From NCBI RefSeq assembly GCF_015690355.1, contig NZ_JADPRT010000006.1:242003-306002 (forward strand): DNA of 64,000 nt. Direction: 5' to 3'. The DNA is from Streptacidiphilus fuscans (GTDB lineage: Bacteria; Actinomycetota; Actinomycetes; Streptomycetales; Streptomycetaceae). This document shows positions 9,020 to 18,183 of the stretch, one piece after another (the first letter of the stretch is position 1; every line of letters starts with the position of its first letter). Both the position numbers and the translations under genes were made by a program. The notes beneath the pieces are model-generated. The model saw only the letters and a program-made list of their open reading frames with translations. It was not told where the DNA came from and did no database searches.

Positions 9020-9949
9020 GTGACCAGCGGCTGCGGCACGGCAGCATGTCGCTCGATTCCCGCTGCAGCCACTGCCCTCCCCTGCAAGGCTCACCCCTGC
9101 GAGGCTCCCCTGAACCACGCCTTGTCGTCCCCCGACGGCACTCCAGACGGCACTGAGCAGGACCTCGACGCCGCTCCCCGCCGGCGTCGACCGTCCCTCT
9201 CCGCCATGGCCTGGCTCGTGGTGCTGGCGCTCGCCGGCGCGACGGGGGCGGCCTCCCCCTCGCAGGACCTCGGCGCGTCCCGCACCGCGATCGCGAACCG
9301 CGTCGACTCCCGCGTCGGCGCGCTGTTCTCCGGCGGCGGCGTCGCGGGCACGCACTACTGCACGGCCAGCGTGGTCGACAGCCCTCGGGGCAACATGATC
9401 GTCACCGCCGCGCACTGCCTGAGCGGAGCGAACGGGGACAAGGTGTTCGTCCCCGGCTACCGCGACGGCCTGGCCCCGTACGGGGTCTGGCAGATCGCGC
9501 AGACCGTCGAGGACCCGGGCTGGACCGCCAACGGCGACGTGAACGCGGACGTCGCCTTCGGCCTGCTCGAACCGCTCGACGGCCGGCCCGTGCAGCAGGT
9601 CGTCGGCGCCAACCGGATCGCGGTGGACCAGGGCTTCGACCACGTGGTGACCATCACCGGCTATCCGAACAGCTCCGAGGAGCCGATCACCTGCACCGAC
9701 CTGGTCGACCGGTTCAGCGCCACCCAGATGCGCATCGACTGCACCGGCTACAGCGACGGCACCAGCGGCAGCCCGTGGTTGATCCCCGGCCAGGGCGGCC
9801 CGACGGGCGACGAGGGCACGGTCATCGGTGTGATCGGCGGCTTCGAGCAGGGCGGCTACACCGACGACGTCTCCTACAGCTCCTACTTCGGCGACCGCAT
9901 CGACGCCCTCTACCACCAGGCCCTGGAGCAGGACGCCCAGCTGGGCTGA
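9020..9949 (+). CDS. secreted trypsin-fold serine protease (V8/glutamyl-endopeptidase-like)
   Basis: 309 aa. After about 60 residues with a basic RRRRPSLS stretch comes a hydrophobic segment ([18 protein letters not shown]) acting as signal or signal anchor. The chymotrypsin-fold triad is intact: VTAAHC (His), NADVAFGLL (Asp) and GTSGSPW (Ser). It is a clear paralogue of the lipoprotein protease at 12266-13225: both share [32 protein letters not shown](F/Y)(E/Q)QGG and SYS.YF. Start is GTG; the 5' boundary is uncertain. Role of the pair is unknown; they bracket the acyl-CoA ligase. Confidence 0.85.
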   Translation: MTSGCGTAACRSIPAAATALPCKAHPCEAPLNHALSSPDGTPDGTEQDLDAAPRRRRPSLSAMAWLVVLALAGATGAASPSQDLGASRTAIANRVDSRVGALFSGGGVAGTHYCTASVVDSPRGNMIVTAAHCLSGANGDKVFVPGYRDGLAPYGVWQIAQTVEDPGWTANGDVNADVAFGLLEPLDGRPVQQVVGANRIAVDQGFDHVVTITGYPNSSEEPITCTDLVDRFSATQMRIDCTGYSDGTSGSPWLIPGQGGPTGDEGTVIGVIGGFEQGGYTDDVSYSSYFGDRIDALYHQALEQDAQLG

Positions 9950-9980
9950 GCCGCGACCGGCTCTGTACCGGGTCGAGCCG

Positions 9981-10337
9981 TCAGACCTGGTCGCCCGGGT
10001 ACCAGGCGATGGCGTGCGCCTCGGCCAGGGTCGACCTGACCTGGCTGCGGTAGCGCCGCGCCTGCTGCGGATCGGTCTCGACCAAGGCGGCGGCGGCGAG
10101 CGCGGCGGCCGAGGTGGACCAGGCCAGCAGCCGCACCGCGTCGTGGAAGGCCGCGTCCAGCAGCCGTTCGTCGGGCAGATCCGCCGCCTGCCGGGCCAGG
10201 AGCGTCGACAGCACCCGGAGATGGGTGCGGGTCACGCCCGGTGGTGGAAGTGGATCGTTCGCGTGTCTGCCCACGACGGCGACTCCCAGAAGGGAAAGAA
10301 GAGGGTGAGCCTCGTTCCCCGAGGCTCGTTCACCCAT
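9981..10337 (-). CDS. hypothetical small helical protein
   Basis: 118 aa from ATG 10337. The C-terminal 90 residues ([22 protein letters not shown]... to AWYPGDQV) have good codon bias and look like three or four amphipathic helices, while the N-terminal part is weaker and overlaps an inverted repeat (GAGCCTCG/CGAGGCTC at about 10307-10324). A later GTG start is possible. No family recognised. It is antiparallel to the upstream region of the acyl-CoA ligase and may share its promoter region. Confidence 0.45.
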   Translation of the reverse strand: MGERASGNEAHPLLSLLGVAVVGRHANDPLPPPGVTRTHLRVLSTLLARQAADLPDERLLDAAFHDAVRLLAWSTSAAALAAAALVETDPQQARRYRSQVRSTLAEAHAIAWYPGDQV

Positions 10338-10481
10338 GATGGCGTACGACCTTGTGGCATGTACGCGCATTCATCGAACAGCAACGAACAGGATCTGCAC
10401 AGCTGTCGTCCACTCCTGTCCCGGCGCATGGACCTTCCCTCGCGCGCCCGCTCCCGACAGGATGGAGATCCACAGTGTTGG

Positions 10482-10577
10482 TCCCAACCCCGTGCACTCC
10501 AACCCCTGTGCAGTCCAACCGTCGTACGGTCCAACCGCCGTGCAGTCCAACCGCCGTGTAGTCCAGCCCCCGTGCCC
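10482..10577 (+). repeat. six 16-bp tandem repeats in front of the acyl-CoA ligase
   Basis: Six head-to-tail 16-bp units, consensus TCCAACCGCCGTGCAG, occupy 10482-10497, 10498-10513, 10514-10529, 10530-10545, 10546-10561 and 10562-10577, ending 15 bp before the ATG, just upstream of the GGGAG ribosome binding site. Period 16 is not a multiple of three, so the stretch is not selected as coding even though the frame stays open. It must be transcribed in the leader or act as an operator array. Confidence 0.9.
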
Positions 10578-10592
10578 TCAGGGAGTTCCGCC

Positions 10593-12233
10593 ATGGATGC
10601 CGATCTCGATCCGCGCCTGTCCCACCGACGCGGCGAGGCCGCCCCGCCGCTGCCGGAACTGACCGTGGGCGCCGACCTGGCCCGGACCGCGCGCCGCCAC
10701 CCCGACCGTGACGCCCTGGTCGAGCGCGCCAGCGGGCGCCGCTGGACGTACGCCGAGTTCGACGCCGCCGTCGACGACCTCGCCCGCGGCCTGCTCGCGG
10801 CAGGGATCGAACGCGGCGACCGCGTCGGCATCTGGTCGCCCAACTGCGCCGAGTGGGTGCTGGCCCAGTACGCCGCCGCCCGCGCGGGCGCGATCCTGGT
10901 CAACCTCAACCCGGCCTACCGGCAGCACGAGATCGCCTACGCGCTCCAGCAGTCCGGCACCAAGCTGCTCATCTCCGCGACGCGGGTGAAGACCAGCGAC
11001 TACGTCGCCCTGGTCGACGCGGTCCGTGGCGACTGCCCGGAGCTGGAGCGCGTCGTGTTCATCGGCACGCCCGACTTCGACCGACTCGTCGCCTCCGGCG
11101 GCGACGTGCCGCTCGCCGAACTGCGTGCACGCGAGGCGGAGCTCTCCCCGGAGGACGCGGCGAACATCCAGTACACCTCCGGCACCACCGGCCGTCCCAA
11201 GGGCGCCACGCTCTCGCACCGCAACATCCTCGGCAACGGCTTCCAGGTCGCCGACGTGCAGGGCTGGACGGCGGACGACCGCGTCTGCGTGCCGGTGCCC
11301 TTCTACCACTGCTTCGGCATGGTGATGGCGAACCTCGGCGCCATCTCCCACGGCTCCTGCCTGGTCATCCCCAGCCCGCTGTTCGACCCGATCGAGGCGC
11401 TGGACGCCGTCCAGGCGGAACGCTGCACCGTGCTCTACGGCGTGCCGACCATGTTCATCGCCGAACTCGCCCAGCTGGAGGCGCATCCGGACCGCTGGGA
11501 CCTGTCCACCCTGCGCACCGGGGTGATGGCCGGCTCGCCCTGCCCGGTCGAGGTGATGAAGCGGGTCATGTCCGAGATGGGGATGGCCGAGGTCACCATC
11601 GCCTACGGCATGACGGAGACCAGCCCCGTCTCCACCCAGACCCGCCCCGACGACTCCCTCGAACACCGTGTCGCCACCGTCGGCCGCGTCCACCCGCACG
11701 TCGAGATCAAGATCGTCGAGCCGGACACCGGCGTCACCGTCCCCGTCGGCACCCCGGGCGAACTGTGCACCCGCGGCTACTCGGTGATGCTCGGCTACTG
11801 GAACGAGCCGGAGCGCACCGCCGAGGCCGTCGACGCGGACGGCTGGATGCACACCGGCGACCTCGCCGAGATGGCCGAGGACGGCTACGTCTCCATCGTC
11901 GGCCGGATCAAGGACATGGTGATCCGCGGCGGCGAGAACGTGTACCCGCGCGAGGTCGAGGAGTTCCTCTACTCCCACCCCGACATCGAGGACGTGCAGA
12001 TCATCGGCGTCCCGGACGAGCGCTTCGGCGAGGAGCTGATGGCCTGGGTCAAGCTCCGCCCGGGTGCCAGTGAGCTGACGGTGGAGCAGCTGCGCGCCTA
12101 CTGCGAGGGCAAGCTGGCCCACTACAAGATCCCCCGCTACCTCCACCTGGTCGACGGCTTCCCGATGACCGTCACCGGCAAGATCCGCAAGGTCGAGATG
12201 CGCGAGGAGTCCGTCAAGCTGCTCGGGCTCTGA
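10593..12233 (+). CDS. fadD: acyl-CoA synthetase / AMP-binding ligase (FadD type)
   Basis: 546 aa from ATG 10593 with GGGAG upstream. ANL-superfamily motifs are all present: [11 protein letters not shown] (P-loop, about residue 190), YGMTETSP (A5), [27 protein letters not shown] (A7), [16 protein letters not shown] (A8) and TVTGKIRK with the catalytic Lys (A10). It should activate a medium or long fatty acid to the acyl-CoA through an acyl-adenylate. It resembles stand-alone fatty-acid ligases of primary metabolism rather than an NRPS domain. It stands alone between two protease genes and has a repeat array in its leader. Confidence 0.92.
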   Translation: MDADLDPRLSHRRGEAAPPLPELTVGADLARTARRHPDRDALVERASGRRWTYAEFDAAVDDLARGLLAAGIERGDRVGIWSPNCAEWVLAQYAAARAGAILVNLNPAYRQHEIAYALQQSGTKLLISATRVKTSDYVALVDAVRGDCPELERVVFIGTPDFDRLVASGGDVPLAELRAREAELSPEDAANIQYTSGTTGRPKGATLSHRNILGNGFQVADVQGWTADDRVCVPVPFYHCFGMVMANLGAISHGSCLVIPSPLFDPIEALDAVQAERCTVLYGVPTMFIAELAQLEAHPDRWDLSTLRTGVMAGSPCPVEVMKRVMSEMGMAEVTIAYGMTETSPVSTQTRPDDSLEHRVATVGRVHPHVEIKIVEPDTGVTVPVGTPGELCTRGYSVMLGYWNEPERTAEAVDADGWMHTGDLAEMAEDGYVSIVGRIKDMVIRGGENVYPREVEEFLYSHPDIEDVQIIGVPDERFGEELMAWVKLRPGASELTVEQLRAYCEGKLAHYKIPRYLHLVDGFPMTVTGKIRKVEMREESVKLLGL

Positions 12234-12238
12234 ATTAC

Positions 12239-12250
12239 CGTCAGCTGACG
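12239..12250. terminator. 12-bp palindrome between convergent fadD and protease genes
   Basis: CGTCAGCTGACG is a perfect palindrome five bases after the fadD stop in the 32-bp gap between two convergent stops, followed by a further TGACGTCA. It could be a weak bidirectional terminator or a protein-binding site; the stem has almost no loop, so termination is only a suggestion. Confidence 0.35.
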
Positions 12251-12265
12251 TCACGTCAACGCTAC

Positions 12266-13225
12266 CTACCCGCCCTGTGCGACCGCCTGGTCGTACAGGG
12301 CGAGGACGTCGTTGTCGAAGTACGGGCTGTAGGAGACGTCCGGGGTGTCGCCGCCCTGCTGGTACCCGCCGATCACGCCGATGACCGTGCCCGTCCGGGT
12401 CGCCCTGTCGAAGGCAGTCAGCCACGGGCTGCCGCTGGTGCCGCCGGGGAAGGACTTGCAGGCGATCTTCATCTGGTACGCGCTCTGCTGCGTCGTGGAG
12501 TTGAAGCAGGCGATCGGCTCGCCCGCGTTCGACGGATAGCCGGTCAGCGAGACGGTCCGGCCGAAGCCGAGGTTGATGCCGAGCCGGTTGCCGCCCAGCA
12601 CCGAGGCGATGGTCTGCTTGTTCACCGTGCCGAGCACCAGGAACGCGACATCGAGGTCCGGGTCGCTGGAGTCGATCCAGCGCTGGTCCACGACGATCGA
12701 CTTGACCGGCCACTCCCCCTGCGGCTCGGTGCCGTTGCGATAGCCGGGCACGAAGACGATGTCGGTGTTGTAGCCGCCGCCCTTGCCGCCGTGGACGCAG
12801 TGGGCGGCGGTGACCACAATGCTTTCGCCCTTGCTCTGCACGACGCTGCCGGTGCAGAAGTGGTCACCCTTCTGGCTGGTCGAGAAGATCGCCCCGACCC
12901 GGGCCGTGATCTCGTTGGACTTGGCGGTCCTGGTGTTCCCGCCGTGCGTCGACAGCGCCCGTTGCAGGCGTTCCTGCGACCACGGCGACGGCGAGGGCGC
13001 GGTGCTGACCACGGGGCTGCCGGGCACGGCTGCCGCACTCGACGCCCCGGCCACGCCGGACGCGCTCGACGAGCCGGATGCACTCGACGAGCCGGCCATA
13101 CCGGCCGCGGTCGCCGAGCCGGTCGCACCGGACGTGAGGGAGGCACCGGCCCCGGACGAGCATCCCGCCAGCACACCGATCACCGCCACCACGGCAGTCA
13201 CGCGCGCCGCCACCCGCTGACCCAT
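12266..13225 (-). CDS. lipoprotein trypsin-fold serine protease
   Basis: 319 aa with lipobox LAGC after a short hydrophobic segment (VAARVTAVVAVIGVLAGC), so membrane-anchored. A Ser/Ala/Gly linker with two copies of SSASG follows, then a chymotrypsin-fold domain with VTAAHC (His), DPDLDVAFLVL (Asp) and GGTSGSPW (Ser). GGAGG precedes the start. Paralogue of the protease at 9020-9949. The linker contains an 18-bp tandem duplication. Substrate unknown. Confidence 0.88.
   Translation of the reverse strand: MGQRVAARVTAVVAVIGVLAGCSSGAGASLTSGATGSATAAGMAGSSSASGSSSASGVAGASSAAAVPGSPVVSTAPSPSPWSQERLQRALSTHGGNTRTAKSNEITARVGAIFSTSQKGDHFCTGSVVQSKGESIVVTAAHCVHGGKGGGYNTDIVFVPGYRNGTEPQGEWPVKSIVVDQRWIDSSDPDLDVAFLVLGTVNKQTIASVLGGNRLGINLGFGRTVSLTGYPSNAGEPIACFNSTTQQSAYQMKIACKSFPGGTSGSPWLTAFDRATRTGTVIGVIGGYQQGGDTPDVSYSPYFDNDVLALYDQAVAQGG
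13062..13097 (-). repeat. 18-bp tandem duplication in the protease linker
   Basis: Two near-identical 18-bp units (13062-13079, 13080-13097), in frame, encode the duplicated Ser/Ala/Gly linker just behind the lipobox of the protease. Confidence 0.75.
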
Positions 13226-13330
13226 GGACCATCCTCCGCCCGACCCGACCGACGCACCGTCCCGATCATCGTCGGCCCGTCGGGCCCGATGGCCGCAGCG
13301 GCGCGCCGTCAGGCCGGCGGCAGACAGCCC

Positions 13331-14407
13331 TTACGCCGGATACGCGCGCGTCTGTGCGGCCTTGACGGCGGCCCAGACCTCGCTGCCCTCGCCGATGGCC
13401 AACTCGGCGACCGCGGCCGGGGTCAGATCCGCCGTCAGGCGCAGCGGACCGGCGAGGTCCAGGCGGACCTGGTCGCCGTGGAGCTCCATGCCGACGACGG
13501 TGACCGGCCACTGGTTGCGCGCACTGGTGTCGGGACGGCTGCCGTGGACGGTGACCGCGGCGGGCGGGAAGGCGACGAAGACCGGCCCGGTGTGCGCGTC
13601 GTCCGCCGCGAGGACGGTGCCCTCGGCCGCGACCTCGCGCGAGGCGTCCAGCTCGACCAGGTGCCCGTCGGCCGTGCCCCGGAACAGGTTGAGGCCGACC
13701 AGGCGGGCGATGTAGTCGCTGCGCGGATGCCGGGCGATCTCGGCGGGCGGGCCCTCCTGGATCGCCAGGCCCTGCTCCAGCACCACCAGCCGGTCGGCCA
13801 GCACCATCGCGTCCAGCGGGTCGTGGGTGACCAGGACGGCGACCGCCTCGAACGCGGCCAGGTGGCGGCGCAGCGTGGTGCGCACCTCCAGCCGGGTGCG
13901 GGCGTCGAGGGCGGCCATCGGCTCGTCGAGCAGCAGCAGCCGCGGCTGCGGCGCCAGCGCCCGCGCCAGCGCGACGCGTTGGGCCTGCCCGCCGGAGAGC
14001 GCGCCGGGACGCGCCCCGGCGTGGTCGGCCAGCCCGACGCGCTCCAGCCACTGCCGGGCCTCGGCCCGCGCGTCGGCCTTGCGGCGGCCGTGGGTGCGCA
14101 GGCCGAACGCCACGTTGTCCAGCGCGGAGAGGTGCGGGAAGAGCAGGTAGTCCTGGAAGACCACGCCGACCGGCCGTTGCTCGGTGGGGACCCGGACCCG
14201 TGCCGCCGGATCCTCCAGGACCTCGCCGTCGAGCCGCAGATGTCCCTCGCTCAGGCGCGTCAGTCCGGCCAGCGCGCGCAGCGCGGTGGTCTTGCCCGCG
14301 CCGTTCGGCCCGAGCAGCGCGACCACCTCGCCGGGCGCGGCGGTCAGCGCCAGGTCGAGCGCGAAGCCGCCCCGGCTCACCGCCAGGTGCGCGTCCAGTC
14401 CGCTCAA
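13331..14407 (-). CDS. modC: molybdate ABC transporter ATPase ModC with TOBE domain
   Basis: 358 aa. ABC motifs: GPNGAGKTT (Walker A, about residue 34), FQDYLLFPHLS (Q loop), LSGGQAQR (signature), LLLLDEPMAALD (Walker B/D loop) and VLVTHDPLDA (H loop). The C-terminal third is the oxyanion-binding TOBE/Mop region (about 260-358). It energises molybdate or tungstate import by ModB with ModA. The start is TTG 14407, supported by AAGGAGAG 11 nt upstream and GGAG close by; no ATG fits. It is the last gene of a modE-like/A/B/C operon and is separated from modB by a repeat array. Confidence 0.9.
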   Translation of the reverse strand: MSGLDAHLAVSRGGFALDLALTAAPGEVVALLGPNGAGKTTALRALAGLTRLSEGHLRLDGEVLEDPAARVRVPTEQRPVGVVFQDYLLFPHLSALDNVAFGLRTHGRRKADARAEARQWLERVGLADHAGARPGALSGGQAQRVALARALAPQPRLLLLDEPMAALDARTRLEVRTTLRRHLAAFEAVAVLVTHDPLDAMVLADRLVVLEQGLAIQEGPPAEIARHPRSDYIARLVGLNLFRGTADGHLVELDASREVAAEGTVLAADDAHTGPVFVAFPPAAVTVHGSRPDTSARNQWPVTVVGMELHGDQVRLDLAGPLRLTADLTPAAVAELAIGEGSEVWAAVKAAQTRAYPA

Positions 14408-14423
14408 CTCTCCGTCTCTCCTT

Positions 14424-14506
14424 ACTGCTTCAATGCGTCACTGCTTCGGTGCGTCACTGCTTCAGTGCATCCCGGGGCTCAGTGCGTCCCGGCAGCTCAG
14501 TGCGTC
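14424..14506 (-). repeat. degenerate 16-18-bp tandem repeats between modB and modC, covering the modB stop
   Basis: Five units on the plus-strand sequence: 14424-14439, 14440-14455 and 14456-14471 (16 bp each, ACTGCTTCNNTGCGTC), then 17-bp and 18-bp variants to 14506 containing CAGTGCGTC. The modB stop (14497-14499) lies inside the last unit. They lie in the modB-modC gap, where they could affect relative modC expression. Confidence 0.85.
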
Positions 14507-15399
14507 CCGGTCGTCCAGCGACCGCGCAGCGCGAACAGGACGGCGAGCGAGACGAGCAGCAGCACCAGGCTGACCGCGATCGCGGCGTCGGGGTTGTCCT
14601 GGAGCGCGAGGTAGACGGCGAGCGGCATGGTCTGCGTGGTGCCGGGGAAGTTGCCCGCGAAGGTGATGGTCGCACCGAACTCGCCCAGCGCCCGCGCCCA
14701 CGCCAGGACCGCGCCGGCCCCCACGCCCGGCGCGATCAGCGGCAGCGTCACCCGCCGGAAGACGGTGAACCGCGAGGCGCCGAGCGTCAGCGCGGCCTCC
14801 TCGTAGCGGGCGTCCGACCCGCGCAGCGCCCCCTCGACGCTCAGCACCAGGAACGGCATCGCCACGAAGGCCTCCGCGACGACCACCCCGGCCGTGGTGA
14901 ACGGCAGCGAGTAGCCGAACTGCTGGTAGATCCACTGCCCGACCAGCCCGTTGCGGCCGAAGACGAGCAGCAGCGCGACACCGCCGACCACCGGCGGCAT
15001 CACCAGCGGCAGCGTCACCAACGTCCGCGCCAGCCGCCGGCCGGGGAACGTCGTTCGGGCCAGCAGCCAGGCCAACGGCACGCCGAAGACCAACGACAGC
15101 CCGGTCGCCAAGGTCGCGCAGATCAGCGAGAGCCGCAGCGCGGGCCAGACCGCGTCGCCGCTGAGCAGCTCCGGCATCGCGCTCCAGGGCGCCCTGACCA
15201 GCAGTCCGATCAGCGGCAGCACCAGGAACGTCAGGCCCACGGCCGCGGGCAGCAGCAACGCGAGCGGCGCCCCGCCGCGCGGCCTGCGGGCCGCCCGGAT
15301 CGGGACGCCGCGCTCCAGCGTGTCGGAATCACCCGTCGCGGGGTCGCCCGTCGCGGAGTCGCTCGTCACAGAATCACCGGTCGCGGAATCACCGGTCAC
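14497..15399 (-). CDS. modB: molybdate ABC transporter permease ModB
   Basis: 300 aa. Binding-protein-dependent permease with about six TM helices and the cytoplasmic EAA-like loop (EEAALTLGASRFTVFRRVTLPLIAPGVGAG). The family hallmark block FVAMPFLVLSVEGALR is present. The GTG start overlaps the modA TGA as GTGA, indicating translational coupling. The first 26 residues are a low-complexity run of VTGDS-like pentapeptides produced by 15-bp repeats, an addition absent from ordinary ModB proteins. The stop lies in a second repeat array. Confidence 0.9.
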   Translation of the reverse strand: MTGDSATGDSVTSDSATGDPATGDSDTLERGVPIRAARRPRGGAPLALLLPAAVGLTFLVLPLIGLLVRAPWSAMPELLSGDAVWPALRLSLICATLATGLSLVFGVPLAWLLARTTFPGRRLARTLVTLPLVMPPVVGGVALLLVFGRNGLVGQWIYQQFGYSLPFTTAGVVVAEAFVAMPFLVLSVEGALRGSDARYEEAALTLGASRFTVFRRVTLPLIAPGVGAGAVLAWARALGEFGATITFAGNFPGTTQTMPLAVYLALQDNPDAAIAVSLVLLLVSLAVLFALRGRWTTGTH

Positions 15400-15400
15400 G
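15326..15400 (-). repeat. 15-bp tandem repeat x5 at the modA-modB junction
   Basis: Five 15-bp units (15326, 15341, 15356, 15371, 15386) of the form GAATCACCGGTCGCG on the plus strand encode the (A/V)TGDS repeat at the ModB N-terminus and run across the overlapping modA stop and modB start. Confidence 0.9.
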
Positions 15401-16241
15401 GCGCCTGGAAGCCCGCGGCCTGCAGCACCTGCTCACCCTGCGGCGAGGCGACGAACGCGGCGAAAGCCTGCGCGGTGGCCGAGTTGCTGCTGCCCTTGAG
15501 CGCCACGATCGGGTAGGTGGTGATCGCCTTGGTGGCGGCGGCGAAGTTGACGCCGGTGACCTTCTTGTCGGCGCCCTTGACGTCGGTCTGGTAGACCAGC
15601 GCGGCGTCAACCTCGCCGAGCTCGACCTTGGTCAGCGCGGACGTGACGTCCTGCTCCAGGGTGACCGGCGTCAGCTTGACGTTCGCGGCGGCCAGCGCCT
15701 TGACGGCCGCAGCGCCGCAGGGGACGGTCTTGGCGCAGAGCGCGACCTTGTACTTGGGGTCGGCGAGCTGCTCCAGCGAGGTGATGTTCTTCGGGTTGCC
15801 GGGGGCGACCGCGATCTCCAGCTCGTTCTTGGCGAAGTCCACCGGCGCACCGGCGTTGTCGCCCTTGGAGGTGACCGTCTGCATGGTCGCGGTGCTCGCG
15901 GCGGCGAAGACGTCCGCCGGGGCGCCGTTGACGATGGACGCGGCCAGCGTGTCACTGCCGCCGAAGCTGAAGGTGACCGAGGTGCCGGGGTGGGCCGCCT
16001 CGAACTCCTTGGCCAGCGTGGTGAAGGTGTTCTTGAGCGAGGCGGCGGCGAAGACGGTGATCTTCCCCGTGACGCCGGCGCTGCTCGCCGCGGAGGCCGT
16101 GGGCGAGGAGGACGAGCCCGCAGAACCCGAGGAGGAGGACGAGGAGCTACAGGCCGCCAGACCCACCAGGGCGAGTGCGACTGTCGAGGCGGCGGCGACG
16201 CGGCGCAGCCGGGACATGCGGGACACGGTCAGACGGGACAT
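15396..16241 (-). CDS. modA: molybdate-binding lipoprotein ModA
   Basis: 281 aa periplasmic-type binding lipoprotein: lipobox LAAC after a hydrophobic segment, then a poly-Ser linker. The mature domain starts ITVFAAASLKNTFTTLAKEFE with the ModA signature AAASL, followed by SFGGSDTLAASI and GAPADVFAAAS, and ends KGSSNSATAQAFAAFVASPQGEQVL. It binds molybdate or tungstate and delivers it to ModBC. A second in-frame ATG (MSRLRR) could be the true start. It is the first transporter gene after the HTH-Mop regulator. Confidence 0.92.
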   Translation of the reverse strand: MSRLTVSRMSRLRRVAAASTVALALVGLAACSSSSSSSGSAGSSSSPTASAASSAGVTGKITVFAAASLKNTFTTLAKEFEAAHPGTSVTFSFGGSDTLAASIVNGAPADVFAAASTATMQTVTSKGDNAGAPVDFAKNELEIAVAPGNPKNITSLEQLADPKYKVALCAKTVPCGAAAVKALAAANVKLTPVTLEQDVTSALTKVELGEVDAALVYQTDVKGADKKVTGVNFAAATKAITTYPIVALKGSSNSATAQAFAAFVASPQGEQVLQAAGFQAP

Positions 16242-16302
16242 CGGGAAACCCCCACGGTTTCGTCAGGAACGGACGTTCGTCAGGAACAGCGGCGGGCTGC
16301 CG

Positions 16303-16698
16303 TCAGGTCCTCTCGACCACGACGTTGGTCGACTTGATCACAGCGACGGCCGGCACCCCGGGCTCGAGCCGCAGCTCCTCCGCGGATTCGCGGCTGATCA
16401 GCGACACCACCCGGAACGGCCCGGCCTGGATCTCCACCTGCGCGGCGACGTCCCCGAGGATCACCTCGGTGACGATTCCACGAAAGCGGTTACGGGCGGA
16501 GGAGGGAAGCCCCTCTGCCGCCGCGGTCTCCGGCCTGGCGAGCTCGCGGGCGAATGCGGCGAGCTCACGACCGGGGACGATGCGGTGGCCGTGCTCGTCC
16601 CGCTCGGCGGTCACGCGGCCCGCGTCGACCCAGCGCCTCATGGTGTCGGCGCTGACTCCGAGCAGGGCGGCGGCCTCGCCGATCCGATAGCTGTTCAC
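16303..16698 (-). CDS. HTH-Mop (TOBE) molybdenum-responsive regulator
   Basis: 131 aa from GTG 16698 (AGGAT 9 nt upstream). The N-terminal excisionase/MerR-type HTH (SYRIGEAAALLGVSADTMRRWVDAGRV) is joined to a C-terminal Mop/TOBE domain (RNRFRGIVTEVILGDVAAQVEIQAGPFRVVSLIS...) that binds molybdate in ModE-like proteins. It is the first gene of the mod operon, so it most likely senses molybdate and controls modABC. Upstream codons to 16797 are in frame but lie in poorly coding DNA. Confidence 0.85.
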   Translation of the reverse strand: MNSYRIGEAAALLGVSADTMRRWVDAGRVTAERDEHGHRIVPGRELAAFARELARPETAAAEGLPSSARNRFRGIVTEVILGDVAAQVEIQAGPFRVVSLISRESAEELRLEPGVPAVAVIKSTNVVVERT

Positions 16699-16932
16699 GT
16701 GACGATCATCCTGTCGCAATTGCCAGCTCTCCGTCACTCGTAGCATGGCACAAGCGACTGACACCGCCCAAGCCACCTCGCATGTGCAGGTGTCCATGAT
16801 CTGCCGCGCGGCCGCCCCTCCGCCTCCGCGTCACGTTCGCGCCGCCTCCGGGCGACCTCCGCGCCGCCGCAATCTTGATCAGATCTGGTCCAGACCTATG
16901 AGAGGCACCCCCGCAGCCGCTAGGTTTTCCGC

Positions 16933-18183
16933 GTGACAGAGCTTTCCCAGAACCGTCGGGCGCGACGCTCCGTCTCCGCCGTCTTCGTCATCCATGGCGC
17001 GGTGACCGGGAGCTTCGCCACCCGGATCCCCTGGATCAAGGACCACCTGCATCTGAGCGCGGGTCAGCTCGGACTGGCCCTGGTCGCGCCCGCCATCGGC
17101 TCGTTCGTCGCCATGCCGCTGGCGAGTCGGCTGCTGCACGCGCGCGGCCACCGGGCCGGGATCCGGCTGCTGATCGTGCTGTGGAGCGCCGCCCTGGCGC
17201 TGCCCGCGCTCGCGCCTGACCTGCCGCTGCTCGCCCTCGCCCTGCTCTGCTACGGCGCGGCGGCGGGCGTGGCGGACGTGGCCATGAACGCCCAGGGCGT
17301 GGAGGTCGAAGCACGGCTGGGACGTTCGATCATGTCCGGGCTGCACGGCATGTGGAGCGTCGGCGGCCTGCTCGGCTCGGCCGTGGGCGTGGCCGCCGCA
17401 GCGGCGTCGGTCGCCGCGCCGGTGCATCTGGCGGCGGTGGCCGCCGTGCTGGTGCTGCTCTCCCTGGTGGCCTGCCGCGGCCTGCTGGACATCCGTCCCG
17501 AGCCGGAGGAAGAGGCGCCACCGAGGTTCACCCTGCCGCCGCGTTCGGCGCTGCTGATCGGAGCGGTGGGCTTCTGCGCGGTCTTCGCCGAGGGCGCGTC
17601 CGGGGACTGGAGCGGCGTCTACCTCCGTACCGTGGCGAGCGCTTCGCCCGCGATCGCGGCGGCCAGCTACACGGCGTTCGCCTGCACCATGGCCGCCGCG
17701 CGGCTTGCGGGCGACATGCTGGTGCGCCGCTTCGGCCCGAAGCGGACGGTGCGGGGCGGCGGGATGATCGCGGTCGCGGGCGGCGTGCTGGTGGTGGCGG
17801 CTCCGACAGCTCCAACGGCAGGACCGGTCGCGGCGATCACCGGGTTCGCCCTGCTGGGGATCGGCATCGCGGTCGTGGTTCCGCTCTGCTTCGCGGCGGC
17901 CGGGCACAGCGGGGACAACCCGAGCCGGGCGATCGCGGGCGTCGCCACCGTCACCTACACCTCCAGCCTGATCGCGCCCGCCACCATCGGCGCCATCGCC
18001 CAGGCCACCTCGCTGCGCGGATCCTTCGCCGTCGTCACGCTTCTGACGGTCGGTCTGGTCGTAGGTGCGGGCATCCTCGCCCAAGGAGCCCGCGCATCAG
18101 GCCCCGGCGCATCGGGACCCCGCGCAGGAGGGGCCGGCGAGCAGGATCGGCATACTACCGAGACATGCCAATCGAAAATGTGA
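16933..18183 (+). CDS. MFS transporter, YbjJ-like
   Basis: 416 aa, 12 predicted TM helices. The beginning FVIHGAVTGSFATRIPWIKDHLHLSAGQLGLAL and the segment GAAAGVADVAMNAQGVEVEARLGRSIMSGLHGMWSVGGLLGS are typical of the YbjJ/FucP-related MFS branch. GTG start, no Shine-Dalgarno; TAGGTT sits exactly 6 nt upstream, consistent with leaderless expression. The C-terminal tail is a Gly/Ala/Ser/Pro/Arg low-complexity run made by 15-bp repeats. Divergent from the mod operon. Substrate unknown. Confidence 0.85.
   Translation: MTELSQNRRARRSVSAVFVIHGAVTGSFATRIPWIKDHLHLSAGQLGLALVAPAIGSFVAMPLASRLLHARGHRAGIRLLIVLWSAALALPALAPDLPLLALALLCYGAAAGVADVAMNAQGVEVEARLGRSIMSGLHGMWSVGGLLGSAVGVAAAAASVAAPVHLAAVAAVLVLLSLVACRGLLDIRPEPEEEAPPRFTLPPRSALLIGAVGFCAVFAEGASGDWSGVYLRTVASASPAIAAASYTAFACTMAAARLAGDMLVRRFGPKRTVRGGGMIAVAGGVLVVAAPTAPTAGPVAAITGFALLGIGIAVVVPLCFAAAGHSGDNPSRAIAGVATVTYTSSLIAPATIGAIAQATSLRGSFAVVTLLTVGLVVGAGILAQGARASGPGASGPRAGGAGEQDRHTTETCQSKM
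18093..18137 (+). repeat. 15-bp tandem repeat x3 in an MFS C-terminal tail
   Basis: Three 15-bp units beginning CGCATC or CGCAGG (18093-18107, 18108-18122, 18123-18137) encode the ASGPG-like tail of the MFS protein about 15 codons before its stop. Confidence 0.8.

Noticed and set aside
10482..10577. Possible CRISPR-like array
   Set aside because: The 16-bp units are directly abutting without spacers and no cas gene is present.
10578..12713. 711-aa minus-strand open frame opposite fadD
   Set aside because: Antisense shadow of a high-GC gene: low-complexity Asp/Gly/Val/Arg-rich product, no motif; fadD has a complete set of ANL motifs on the plus strand.
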